A DNA stretch of 35,216 nt from assembly GCF_000721235.1 (NCBI RefSeq), contig NZ_JOFH01000051.1, positions 1 to 35,216 of the forward strand. The letters run 5' to 3'. The position numbers were made by a program, and so were the translations under genes. The notes beneath the pieces were generated by a model, which saw only the letters and a list, made by a program, of their open reading frames with translations, did no database searches and had not been told where the DNA came from. Origin of the DNA: Streptomyces olivaceus (lineage in GTDB: Bacteria; Actinomycetota; Actinomycetes; Streptomycetales; Streptomycetaceae). Shown here one piece after another: positions 1-6,819 of this stretch (position 1 is the stretch's first letter; each line of letters begins with the position of its first letter).

Positions 1-38
1 GGCGGGGGGGTGCGTGGGCGCGGGCCGGGGCCGGAGGG

Positions 39-1034
39 TCAGGGGCGCGTCGCGCGCCATTCGTCCCGCGGGTCGTGCGCGGGCTCGGACAGGCGGCTCT
101 CGCTCAGACGGCTCTCGCTCAGACGGCTCTCGCCCAGGCCGCTCTCGCCCAGGCGGCTTCCGAGCCACTCGGCCACGAGGGCGAGCACGTCGGCGTCGAC
201 CGGCTGGCGCAGGAGGCGCTTGTAGGAGCGGATCGTCGGCCGGCCGGCGTCGCGGCGCAGCAGGTGGGTCAGGTCCGGGACGCGGTGCGTCTCGATGCCG
301 CCGCCCGGCACCAGGCGCCGCATCACGTCGAGGTCGGCGGGGTCGACCTGGATGTCCTTGTCGCCGGTGACGGCCAGGGCGGGGACGGTGACGGCGGCCA
401 GGTCGGCGCGGGAGTCGTGGACCAGCATCTCGCGCATCCAGCGGGCGTTGACCTCCTTGCCCGCGACGCGCGCCACGTCGGTGGTGGTCCGCCCGATGCG
501 GGCCAGGATCCGCTCGCCCAGGGCGCCCAGCGGGCGGCGCAGGAGGCGCACCGGGGCGGGCAGGCCCCCGAAGACGGAGGCGGCCTGCCAACGGAAGGCC
601 CCCTCCCCCGTGCCCGCGAACCCGGCCAGCAGCGCCACCGCCGCCACCTCGCCCAAGGCCGCGAGGGTCATCCCGTGCAGGGCGCCCTCACTGTGGCCGA
701 CGACGCCCACGGCCCCGGCGCGCACGTCCGGGTGGGCGCGCAGGGCGCGCACGGCGGCGGACGCGTCCTCGCGGTTGTCCGTGAAGCCGGACTCCTGCCA
801 GTTCCCGGGGGTGGCACCGGCCCCGCGCCGGTCGTAGCGCAGCGTGGCGACACCGGCGGCGGCCAGCGCGTCGGCCAGCGGACCCCCGAGGCCGAGCGGC
901 AGACTCCGCGTGTTGCCGTCGCGGTCGAGGGGGCCGGAGCCGTGCAGCAGGACGACGGCGGGGTGCGGGCCCGGTCCGGCCGGCCGGGTCAGGGTGCCGG
1001 CCAGCAGCGTCCCGTCGTCCGCGGTGACCGTCAT
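39..1034 (-). CDS. alpha/beta hydrolase (dienelactone hydrolase-like)
   Basis: A serine hydrolase of the alpha/beta fold, about 331 residues and probably cytoplasmic, since no signal peptide is seen. Seen: an HGSGP oxyanion segment near residue 31, the nucleophile elbow GHSEG (Ser about 115), an acid loop GDKD (Asp about 227) and a DLTHLL histidine (about 257), in the usual order. Substrate cannot be told. I use the ATG at 1034; an in-frame TTG at 1049 adds five residues but has its GGAG only 2 bases away, so the start is uncertain. The last 30 residues are a five-residue repeat (RLSES type) produced by a 15-bp minisatellite and lie outside the fold. It is divergent from an HTH regulator 95 bp away, which is the likely controller. 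Confidence 0.85.
   Translation of the reverse strand: MTVTADDGTLLAGTLTRPAGPGPHPAVVLLHGSGPLDRDGNTRSLPLGLGGPLADALAAAGVATLRYDRRGAGATPGNWQESGFTDNREDASAAVRALRAHPDVRAGAVGVVGHSEGALHGMTLAALGEVAAVALLAGFAGTGEGAFRWQAASVFGGLPAPVRLLRRPLGALGERILARIGRTTTDVARVAGKEVNARWMREMLVHDSRADLAAVTVPALAVTGDKDIQVDPADLDVMRRLVPGGGIETHRVPDLTHLLRRDAGRPTIRSYKRLLRQPVDADVLALVAEWLGSRLGESGLGESRLSESRLSESRLSEPAHDPRDEWRATRP
91..165. repeat. 15-bp minisatellite in hydrolase 3' end
   Basis: Five head-to-tail 15-bp units (91-105, 106-120, 121-135, 136-150, 151-165; the last is degenerate) with core AGRCGGCTCTCGCYC. The unit length keeps the hydrolase frame and encodes the RLSES-like tail. Confidence 0.85.
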
Positions 1035-1129
1035 GTCGGTGTCGGGCAAGGCTCCGCCTCTCTCGATTGCTCTCGGACTCGATCGCTCTCAACTTCGAGA
1101 ACGTTATCAGATGTGAGACCATAGGTCAC
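1035..1129. promoter_or_regulatory. divergent promoter region with two dyads
   Basis: The 95-bp space between the divergent hydrolase and HTH genes. It holds an imperfect 12-bp palindrome GAGAACGTTATC (1097-1108, centred on AACGTT) and a second imperfect dyad GTGAGACC-ata-GGTCAC (1113-1129) ending one base before the last base of the regulator start. Their position fits operators for the divergent regulator; this is inference. Confidence 0.5.
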
Positions 1130-1681
1130 ATGCCTACTCCGAACCTCCTGCTGCACCCCGTCCGCATGCGCATCCTCCAGACCCTGGTCGGTGGCGGTGA
1201 GCTGACCACCGCCCAGCTGCGCGAACGGCTCCCCGACGTCTCCCCCGCCACCATGTACCGGCAGGTGAGCACGCTCACCGAGGCCGGTGTCCTGGAGGTG
1301 AGCAGCGAGAAACGCGTCCGCGGCACCGTCGAGCGCAGCTACCGCGTACGCCAGGAGGAGGCCCTCGTCGACCAGGACACCCGCGCCGCCATGACCAAGG
1401 AGGACCACCGGCAGGCCTTCACCGTCTTCACCGGCGCCCTCATGGCCGACTTCGACCGCTACCTCACCCGGGACGACACCGAGCCCGCCCGTGAAGGCGT
1501 CCTCTACCGGCAGGGCGCGGTCTGGCTGACCGACGAGGAGTTCGCCGAGCTGGTCGCGGAACTGGAGGACGTGGTCGCCCGTCGTACCGGGCACAGCCCG
1601 GGCGACGGCCGCGTCCGCCACCTCGTCAGCCTCGTCGTCGTACCCGACAAAGGAGGCGGCGGCACGGACGGGGAGGGGTGA
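1130..1681 (+). CDS. winged-HTH transcriptional regulator (ArsR/HTH_20-like)
   Basis: A 183-residue DNA-binding protein. Residues about 5-75 form a winged helix: LHPVRMRILQTL helix, TTAQLRERL, recognition helix SPATMYRQVSTLTEAG, and a wing through VEVSSEKRVRG-like residues. The remaining hundred residues are an acidic C-terminal part that probably dimerises or binds ligand. I start at ATG 1130 because the fold begins there; an upstream start at 1067 would run back through the palindromes. The SD is weak (AGG five bases away), so the mRNA may be leaderless. Divergent orientation to the hydrolase gene suggests it controls that gene and itself. Family known: HTH_20/ArsR-like, common in Streptomyces; ligand unknown. 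Confidence 0.8.
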   Translation: MPTPNLLLHPVRMRILQTLVGGGELTTAQLRERLPDVSPATMYRQVSTLTEAGVLEVSSEKRVRGTVERSYRVRQEEALVDQDTRAAMTKEDHRQAFTVFTGALMADFDRYLTRDDTEPAREGVLYRQGAVWLTDEEFAELVAELEDVVARRTGHSPGDGRVRHLVSLVVVPDKGGGGTDGEG

Positions 1682-1759
1682 CCGAGCGGAATCGGCCACT
1701 GCCCCTTAGGGTGTCCCGGGTTGCCGGAAGGACAGGCCTGGGCAGACAGGGAGGCGGCC

Positions 1760-2245
1760 GTGGGGGCTGCGCGTACGAGCAGGACGCCGTTGCCGGGGAT
1801 CGGGGTGCGCTACGACCTCGTCACCCGTGAGCGGCGGAGGCTCTCCGTGGTGGCGGAGCCGGACGGAACGCGGACGCTGAGCGCGTACCGCAAGGACGAC
1901 CCGGACGACTGCGCCCTCGCGGTGCGGCTGGACGCGGGAGAGGCGGCGGCGGTCGTCGACGCGCTCCGGCCCGCCCACCACAGCCCCAGCCTGCTGTCCA
2001 CGACCGAGCTGGGGCTGGTCGCGGAGCGGATCGGGCTGTCCTCGACGTCGCACTGGAACGGGCGCCTGCTGGGCGACACCCGCATGCGTACCGAGACCGG
2101 CGTGTCGATCGTGGCCGTGCTGCGGCGGGCCGAGGCACTTCCGTCACCCGGGCCGGACTTCCGGCTGGCCGGCGGGGACACGCTGATCGTCATCGGCACG
2201 CGGGAAGGCGTCGACGCGGCGGCGGAGATCCTCGGACGGGAGTGA
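1760..2245 (+). CDS. cation:proton antiporter regulatory subunit (TrkA-C domain)
   Basis: A 161-residue cytoplasmic regulatory subunit of the KhtT/CpaA-associated type. The N-terminal half (GIGVRYDLVTRERRRLSVV) matches the usual beta-rich gating domain. The C-terminal half, from about residue 100, is an RCK-C (TrkA-C) fold ending FRLAGGDTLIVIGTREGV, which in this family binds a small ligand and gates a CPA2 antiporter. I choose the GTG at 1760 because GGGAGG lies five bases upstream; a TTG at 1721 is also in frame. The obvious partner is the KefB-like antiporter, here convergent and separated by a strong hairpin, so the two would be transcribed independently. Confidence 0.85.
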   Translation: MGAARTSRTPLPGIGVRYDLVTRERRRLSVVAEPDGTRTLSAYRKDDPDDCALAVRLDAGEAAAVVDALRPAHHSPSLLSTTELGLVAERIGLSSTSHWNGRLLGDTRMRTETGVSIVAVLRRAEALPSPGPDFRLAGGDTLIVIGTREGVDAAAEILGRE

Positions 2246-2282
2246 GTCCCCCGGGCCCCCGGGCCCGGACCCCCGGGGACTC
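2244..2282. terminator. bidirectional terminator hairpin
   Basis: GAGTCCCC (2244-2251) pairs with GGGGACTC (2275-2282); further C/G runs between them can extend pairing. It overlaps the stop codon of the regulatory subunit and lies before the antiporter stop, as expected between convergent genes. Confidence 0.6.
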
Positions 2283-2308
2283 CCCCGGGGGCGGGCCGCC
2301 GTCGCCGC

Positions 2309-3520
2309 TCAGGCGTTGGCGTGCGTCGGCTCCGGGTCCGCGGCGGTCTCCGCCGGGGGCCGCGGGCCCCGGCGGCGGGTGACGCGGCGGGCGAGGGGCT
2401 CGGTGAAGCGGGCCGTCAGCGGGCCGAGTACGACGAGGATCAGGACGTACGCCGTGGCCAGCGGGCCGATACGGGGCTCGACGCCCACCGCGAGTCCCGC
2501 GATGACGATCGAGAACTCGCCCCGCGCGACCAGCGTGCCGCCCGCCCGCCAGCGCCCCGCGCCCTGGACACCGGCCCGGCGTGCGGCGTACCAGCCGGTG
2601 GCGACCTTCGTAAGGGCGGTGACGGCGGCCAGGAGCAGGGCGGGCAGCAGGACCGGCGGGATGTCGGCCGGAGCGGTGGACAGGCCGAAGAAGACGAAGA
2701 ACACGGCGGCGAACAGGTCGCGCAGCGGGGTCAGCAGACTGCTGGCGCCCTCGGCGACCTCGCCGGACAGGGCGATGCCGACGAGGAAGGCACCGACCGC
2801 CGCGGAGACCTGCAGTTCCTGGGCGAGGCCCGCCACGAGGAGGGTCAGACCGAGGACGACCAGCAGGAGCATCTCCGCGCTGTCCGAGGAGACCGCGCGG
2901 CTGATCAGCCGCCCGTGGCGGAGCGCGACGTAGAGGACGGCGCCGACGGTGCCCAGGGAGATCAGCAGGGTGACCGTGCCGCCGGCCAGGCTCACGCCCG
3001 CGAGCAGCGCGGTGAGGATCGGCAGGTAGACGGCCATGGCGAGGTCCTCGATGACGAGGACGCCGAGGACGACCGGGGTCTCGCGGTTGCCGAGCCGGCC
3101 GAGGTCGCCGAGGACCTTGGCGATCACTCCGGAGGACGAGATCCAGGTGACGCCCGCGAGCGCCACGGCGGCCACCGGTCCCCAGCCCAGGATCAGGGCG
3201 GCGACGGCACCGGGCACGGCGTTGAGTACGAAGTCGACCGCGCCGGAGGGGTACTGGGTCTTGAGGTTGGTGACCAGTTCGGAGGCGCTGTACTCCAGGC
3301 CGAGCAGGAGCAGCAGCAGGATGACGCCTATCTCCGCGCCGGTGGCGGTGAACTCCTCGCTGGCCTGGAGGGGCAGGATGCCGCCGTGTCCGAAGGCGAG
3401 ACCGGCCAGCAGGTAGAGGGGGATGGGCGAGAAACCCACGCGGCCTGCGAGGCGGCCGAGGAGCCCCAGGGCGAGGATGATCGCTCCCAGTTCGATCAGC
3501 ATGGCGGTCGTGTCGTGCAC
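2309..3520 (-). CDS. KefB-type cation:proton antiporter (CPA2)
   Basis: A 403-residue integral membrane exchanger of the monovalent cation:proton antiporter-2 family, with about 11-12 hydrophobic segments from residue 7 onward. Seen: IPLYLLAGLAFG and LLLLLLGLEY in the N-terminal half, the conserved ITWISSSGVIAKVL-like segment (here VTWISSSGVIAKVL), and VLVIEDLAMAVYLPIL with the acidic ED pair typical of the transport core. There is no C-terminal RCK domain, which fits use of the separate TrkA-C subunit encoded next door. I choose the GTG at 3520 (VHDTTAMLIEL), which has GGAGG ten bases upstream; an ATG at 3502 is six codons later. The long upstream gap holds many repeats. Confidence 0.88.
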   Translation of the reverse strand: MHDTTAMLIELGAIILALGLLGRLAGRVGFSPIPLYLLAGLAFGHGGILPLQASEEFTATGAEIGVILLLLLLGLEYSASELVTNLKTQYPSGAVDFVLNAVPGAVAALILGWGPVAAVALAGVTWISSSGVIAKVLGDLGRLGNRETPVVLGVLVIEDLAMAVYLPILTALLAGVSLAGGTVTLLISLGTVGAVLYVALRHGRLISRAVSSDSAEMLLLVVLGLTLLVAGLAQELQVSAAVGAFLVGIALSGEVAEGASSLLTPLRDLFAAVFFVFFGLSTAPADIPPVLLPALLLAAVTALTKVATGWYAARRAGVQGAGRWRAGGTLVARGEFSIVIAGLAVGVEPRIGPLATAYVLILVVLGPLTARFTEPLARRVTRRRGPRPPAETAADPEPTHANA

Positions 3521-3540
3521 GGGCGGATGTCCTCCGGGGT

Positions 3541-4026
3541 GGGGTTGGTGGCGGGCCTGCCGGGGTGCGGGGGTGGTGGGCGGGGGTGGGTACGTGCGTG
3601 TTCGCGTGCGGTGCGTGGGTGGTGCGGGTCCGTCGTGGTGCGGGTCTGTCGTGGTGCGGGCCGGGCGGATGCGCTGCCCGGCGTTGCGGGGTGCCGCTGC
3701 GCCCACCCGTGCCGCCCCAGCGGCACGACTGCCCGCAGCTTGGGCGGCGTCACTGCCCGCAGCTGGGGGCGGTGCGGCTGCCTCCGGCCAGGCGGCGCAA
3801 TTGCGCGCGTCGGCGCGGCAGGACTGCCTGTGCGGCGCTGCGGCGCGCGGCGCGTCAGGCCGGGCGGGGTTCGGGGACGCTGTCGCGGGCCGTGTTGTCG
3901 ATGCGTACGGGATGGACGGCCGGGGCGGATCGGTGCATGTCGCGTCCCCCGTCTCCTCGACCGTGCGTGCATCTCGACCGTGCGTGCATTGAGCACCCGT
4001 ACTCGCGACAGCGGAGCGTCACGGCT
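3541..4026. other. 486-bp repeat-rich noncoding region
   Basis: No credible gene. It holds GTGCCGC-ccca-GCGGCAC, a perfect inverted repeat (3709-3726); two near-identical direct repeats ACTGCCCGCAGCT... (3728-3747 and 3752-3772, offset 24 bp); a perfect 12-bp palindrome GCGCAATTGCGC (3795-3806); reiterated GTCGTGGTGCGGG units around 3625-3665; and an exact 17-bp tandem pair at 3956-3989. It probably contains the promoter for the KefB-like gene. Confidence 0.6.
3956..3989. repeat. exact 17-bp tandem duplication
   Basis: CTCGACCGTGCGTGCAT occurs at 3956-3972 and immediately again at 3973-3989 without mismatch, in the intergenic region between the two antiporter genes. Confidence 0.9.
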
Positions 4027-4044
4027 CGGTAAAGAAGTTTACCG
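4027..4044. terminator. AT-containing hairpin after antiporter gene
   Basis: CGGTAAA (4027-4033), loop GAAG, TTTACCG (4038-4044): a perfect 7-bp stem with a 4-base loop, six bases past the stop of the second antiporter. It is probably a terminator; as a dyad upstream of the KefB-like gene it could also be an operator. Confidence 0.45.
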
Positions 4045-4050
4045 CATCAC

Positions 4051-5595
4051 TTATGACGCATTGTGTTGCTTTTCGGTAGGAACTTGGAGCAATGGCTCCG
4101 ACTCCGGAGCCCCCTGTTCGCCCAGCCAGCGGGCCAGCCTGCCGCGTCGTCCGACGGCGCGCAGCCGGCGTTCCGCCGCCTCCCGCACCTCGGGTGTGGT
4201 GATGAGCAGCAGTTCGTCGCCGGCGCGCAGCACGGTGCCCCGGTCGGGCACGAGGCTGACGCCCTCGCGGACGATCAGGCTGACGACGGTCGGGTGCGGC
4301 AGCCGCAGTTCGGAGACGGTGACGCCGTGCAGGCGCGAACCCGGCGGGACCGTCAGCGTCAGCAGGTCGGCGTCCAGGACGTCCAGCGGTGCGGTCTCGA
4401 CCTGGACCTCGCGCAGCGTGTCGGGACGGGTCACGCCGGTGAGCCGGGCGACGGCGGGCAGTGTCGGGCCCTGGAGCAGCGTGAACAGGACGACGAGGAC
4501 GAACACGATGTTCAGGGCGTCGCGCGCACCGGCCACCCCGGCCACCACCGGGAACGTGGTGAGCACGATGGGCACCGCGCCGCGCAGCCCCGCCCAGGAG
4601 ATGAAGACCTGCTCGCGCCAGGGCACACGGAACGGCAGCAGGCAGAGCAGGACCGAGACCGGGCGGGCGACCAGCAGCAGGACCAGGCCGACGACCAGGG
4701 CCGGAAGGATCGCGGCGGGGAGTTCGGTCGGGTCGACCAGCAGGCCGAGCATGACGAACAGGCCGATCTGGGCCAGCCAGCCCACCCCTTCGGCGAAGGA
4801 GCGGGTGGCGGCGCGGTGGGGCAGCTTGGCGTTGCCGAGGACGAGGCCGGAGAGGTAGGCGGCGATGATGCCGCTGGCGTTCAGCGCACCGGCGGCGGCG
4901 AAGGCGACGACGCCGAACCCGACCGTGGCCAGCGGATACAGGCCGGTGGCGGGCAGCGCGATGTGCCGCAGGGCCGCGACGCCCAGGCGGCCGATCACCA
5001 CGCCCAGGACTCCGCCGACCACGAGCTGGTAGAGCAGGTTGCCCATGACGGGGCCGGGGCCGGGCAGGTCGGCGGTGGTGGAGAAGAGCAGGACCAGGAT
5101 GATGGTCGGCGCGTCGTTGAAGCCGGACTCGGCCTCCACCAGCACGCTCACCCGGCGCGGCAGCGGCAGCGCGCGCAGTACGGCGAAGACGGCGGCGGCG
5201 TCGGTGGAGGAGACGATCGCGCCGATCAGCAGGGCCAGCCGCCAGTCCAGGCCCAGCAGCCAGTGCGCGCCCGCCGCGGTCACCACGACCGAGACGGCCA
5301 CGCCCGCGGTGGCCAGCACCCCGGCGGGGGCGAGCAGGCGCCGGACGTCGCTCCACTGGGTGGTGAGGCCGCCCTCGACGAGGATCAGCGCCAGGGCGGC
5401 GGCGCCCAGCGCCTGGGCGAGCTGGGCGTCGTCGAAGCGCAGGCCGAGGCCGTCCTCGCCCGCGACCAGGCCGACGCAGAGGAACAGCAGCAGGCTGGGC
5501 AGGCCGATGCGGTGGGCGGCGCGGGCGGCGGCGATGCTGGCCAGCAGCACGGTGCCGCCGATCAGCAGCATCAGGTACAGCTCGGGCAGGGTCAT
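4051..5595 (-). CDS. potassium/proton antiporter with TrkA-C domain (NhaP2/CvrA-like)
   Basis: A 514-residue CPA1-type exchanger. Residues about 1-385 hold some 12 membrane segments, including IGAIVSSTDAAAVFAVLR and ESGFNDAPTIILVLL, the conserved transport core of this family. Residues about 400-495 are cytoplasmic and end in an RCK-C (TrkA-C) fold (LHGVTVSELRLPH, LRAGDELLLITT). This is the NhaP2/CvrA layout of potassium/proton antiporters. The ATG at 5595 starts the first helix directly. It follows the DUF3040 gene by 78 bp on the same strand. Oddity: the last dozen codons are rich in codons rare for this genome (CAA, GTT, CCT, GAA, AAT, TCA, TAA stop), giving an AT-rich tail after the domain ends. 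Confidence 0.9.
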   Translation of the reverse strand: MTLPELYLMLLIGGTVLLASIAAARAAHRIGLPSLLLFLCVGLVAGEDGLGLRFDDAQLAQALGAAALALILVEGGLTTQWSDVRRLLAPAGVLATAGVAVSVVVTAAGAHWLLGLDWRLALLIGAIVSSTDAAAVFAVLRALPLPRRVSVLVEAESGFNDAPTIILVLLFSTTADLPGPGPVMGNLLYQLVVGGVLGVVIGRLGVAALRHIALPATGLYPLATVGFGVVAFAAAGALNASGIIAAYLSGLVLGNAKLPHRAATRSFAEGVGWLAQIGLFVMLGLLVDPTELPAAILPALVVGLVLLLVARPVSVLLCLLPFRVPWREQVFISWAGLRGAVPIVLTTFPVVAGVAGARDALNIVFVLVVLFTLLQGPTLPAVARLTGVTRPDTLREVQVETAPLDVLDADLLTLTVPPGSRLHGVTVSELRLPHPTVVSLIVREGVSLVPDRGTVLRAGDELLLITTPEVREAAERRLRAVGRRGRLARWLGEQGAPESEPLLQVPTEKQHNAS

Positions 5596-5673
5596 CGAGC
5601 GGACTCCGGGCCGGCCGGGGAGTACCGCGCGTCGCCGGTCTCGCGGCGACCCGGCTCGATCTCGGATTCCGGC

Positions 5674-5964
5674 TCAGGACTCGAACGGCGGGCTCCGCGT
5701 CCCGCGCTCGCGGCGGTGCGGGTCGAAGAGCTCGCCCGCCACCCCCGCGAAGACCAGACCGGCGGCGATGAGCAGCCCGTGGCCCAGCACCACGCCGGTG
5801 GCCAGCGCGCCCAGCGCGGCGACGAGCAGCAGCCAGGCCCTTCGGTAGCGGTACTCGCGCGGACGGCAGGGCCGGCCGTCGGCGAACGCCTGGGCGAAGC
5901 GGGGATCCTCACGGCGCAGGCGGGACTCGATCTCGCTGAGTCTGCGGTCGTCGGGTACGGGCAT
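5674..5964 (-). CDS. DUF3040 membrane protein
   Basis: A 96-residue protein of the actinobacterial DUF3040 family. The soluble N-terminus carries the family signature LSEIESRLRREDPRFAQAF, followed by two hydrophobic helices at about 45-60 and 62-77 (LLLVAALGALATGVVLG, LLIAAGLVFAGVAGELF) and a charged tail. The function of the family is not known. The ATG at 5964 has a strong SD (GGGAGGAGGA). It is likely cotranscribed with the antiporter gene downstream. Confidence 0.85.
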   Translation of the reverse strand: MPVPDDRRLSEIESRLRREDPRFAQAFADGRPCRPREYRYRRAWLLLVAALGALATGVVLGHGLLIAAGLVFAGVAGELFDPHRRERGTRSPPFES

Positions 5965-6292
5965 GGGGTCCTCCTCCCGACGCGGGGCCCTGGCTGGGCG
6001 ACGCGGTCAGTGGGGCGGGCCATGTGCTCTCCTTGCGGGGTGGGGCGGGCACGATCACACCAGGAGGTAGCGGCAGGGCCGCGCAGACGCGGCCGGCCGT
6101 GTGGCGGCCGGTGTGACCTGGTCGCGGCGACCGCCGTGGCCGGGTAAGGGGAGTGGGCTCCAGCCTCGCCCGCCGGGGGCGGTGCGGACCATCCGGGGCG
6201 GAGCCCAAATACAGCGGCGTCCGACGTGTAGGGATACGTGCGGGGACACGGGCGGGGACACATGCAGGGATACGTTCGGGCCTGTCCCGATC
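5965..6292. other. intergenic region between divergent DUF3040 and XRE genes
   Basis: About 330 bp without a supported gene. An AAGGAG-preceded ATG near 6020 on the minus strand opens a frame that runs through the DUF3040 gene, and I do not accept it. Toward the right end lie four 12-bp units, listed separately. Confidence 0.5.
6231..6278. repeat. four degenerate 12-bp tandem units
   Basis: Units beginning GGGAYACR at 6231-6242, 6243-6254, 6255-6266 and 6267-6278, just upstream of the putative promoter of the XRE gene. The 12-bp period is close to one helical turn. Confidence 0.75.
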
Positions 6293-6321
6293 TTGCTGCA
6301 CCTATCGTTATTCAATAGATT
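6293..6321 (+). promoter_or_regulatory. putative promoter of XRE regulator
   Basis: TTGCTG (6293-6298), a 17-bp spacer, TAGATT (6316-6321). This is a good match to the principal Streptomyces sigma consensus. A dyad CTAT...ATAG overlaps the spacer and -10. Transcription would start near 6328. Confidence 0.5.
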
Positions 6322-6380
6322 CGCATCGCGGGGCGATGGACGCGGTCGAGGGGCCCCGCCCGAGGGCGGTCCGGAGAACC

Positions 6381-6443
6381 AACCCGAGGAACCCGAGGAA
6401 CCCGAGGAACCCGAGGAACCCGAGGAACCCGAGGAACCCGAGG
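6381..6443. repeat. seven copies of a 9-bp SD-like unit
   Basis: AACCCGAGG repeated seven times without mismatch, ending one base before the AAGGAG that serves the XRE gene. Each unit contains GAGGA across the junction, which resembles a Shine-Dalgarno core. The unit is a multiple of three, so an upstream in-frame start at 6336 would read it as Asn-Pro-Arg repeats. Confidence 0.9.
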
Positions 6444-6458
6444 AAGGAGCGCGGACCG

Positions 6459-6716
6459 GTGCCGATCGTCGTCGACATCGACGTGATGCTGGCGAAGCGC
6501 AAGATGTCCGTGGGTGAACTCGCGGAGCGCGTCGGCATCACCCCCGCCAACCTGGCGGTGCTCAAGAACGGCCGCGCCAAAGCGGTGCGGTTCACCACGC
6601 TCGCCGCACTCTGCGACGTACTCGACTGCCAGCCGGGCGACCTGCTGCGCTGGGAGGCGGAGGGCACCCGCCCGCAGGCCGGCGGACGGCCTCCGGCCGG
6701 CGGCGACGCAGAATAG
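6459..6716 (+). CDS. small XRE-family HTH regulator
   Basis: An 85-residue DNA-binding protein of the Cro/C1 (YozG-like) type. The HTH spans about residues 12-45 (MSVGELAERVGITPANLAVL as helices 2 and 3), followed by FTTLAALCDVLDCQPGDLL, typical of minimal XRE proteins. The tail is Gly/Pro rich. I choose the GTG at 6459 because AAGGAG lies nine bases upstream and the fold begins at once. An ATG at 6336 in the same frame would add 41 residues, including seven Asn-Pro-Arg repeats; the putative promoter would place that ATG within about 10 bases of the transcript start, so a longer form cannot be excluded. No partner membrane protein is adjacent. Confidence 0.85.
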   Translation: MPIVVDIDVMLAKRKMSVGELAERVGITPANLAVLKNGRAKAVRFTTLAALCDVLDCQPGDLLRWEAEGTRPQAGGRPPAGGDAE

Positions 6717-6738
6717 GGCCTGCCCCCGCCCTCGCGCG

Positions 6739-6768
6739 TTGCCGGTTTCCGGCAGCGTTTACTACCCT
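6739..6768 (+). promoter_or_regulatory. operator/promoter of PucR-type regulator gene
   Basis: Dyad TTGCCG (6739-6744) N5 CGGCA (6750-6754), then N3 and TTTAC. TTGCCG can act as a -35, with TACCCT (6763-6768) 18 bp downstream as -10. A second TTGCCGG half-site starts at 6773. The same dyad plus TTTAC occurs at 10166-10189 upstream of the nfeD-flotillin operon. Confidence 0.55.
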
Positions 6769-6819
6769 CACGTTGCCGGACACCGCGCACGGGGCGTGAA
6801 CGGCAGGGGAGGCGGCGGG

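Noticed and set aside
3496..3996. 166-residue minus-strand ORF in the antiporter gap
   Set aside because: Composition is that of repeats (Arg/Pro/Thr/His) with no conserved segment or proper SD.
2321..4858. 845-residue plus-strand open frame antisense to the antiporters
   Set aside because: Gln/Asp/Gly-rich shadow frame; the minus-strand reading has clear membrane helices and motifs.
5592..6022. ORF from an AAGGAG-preceded ATG near 6020 on the minus strand
   Set aside because: The SD is reasonable but the protein is Pro/Arg/Ser-rich and overlaps the whole DUF3040 gene, which has a better SD and family match.
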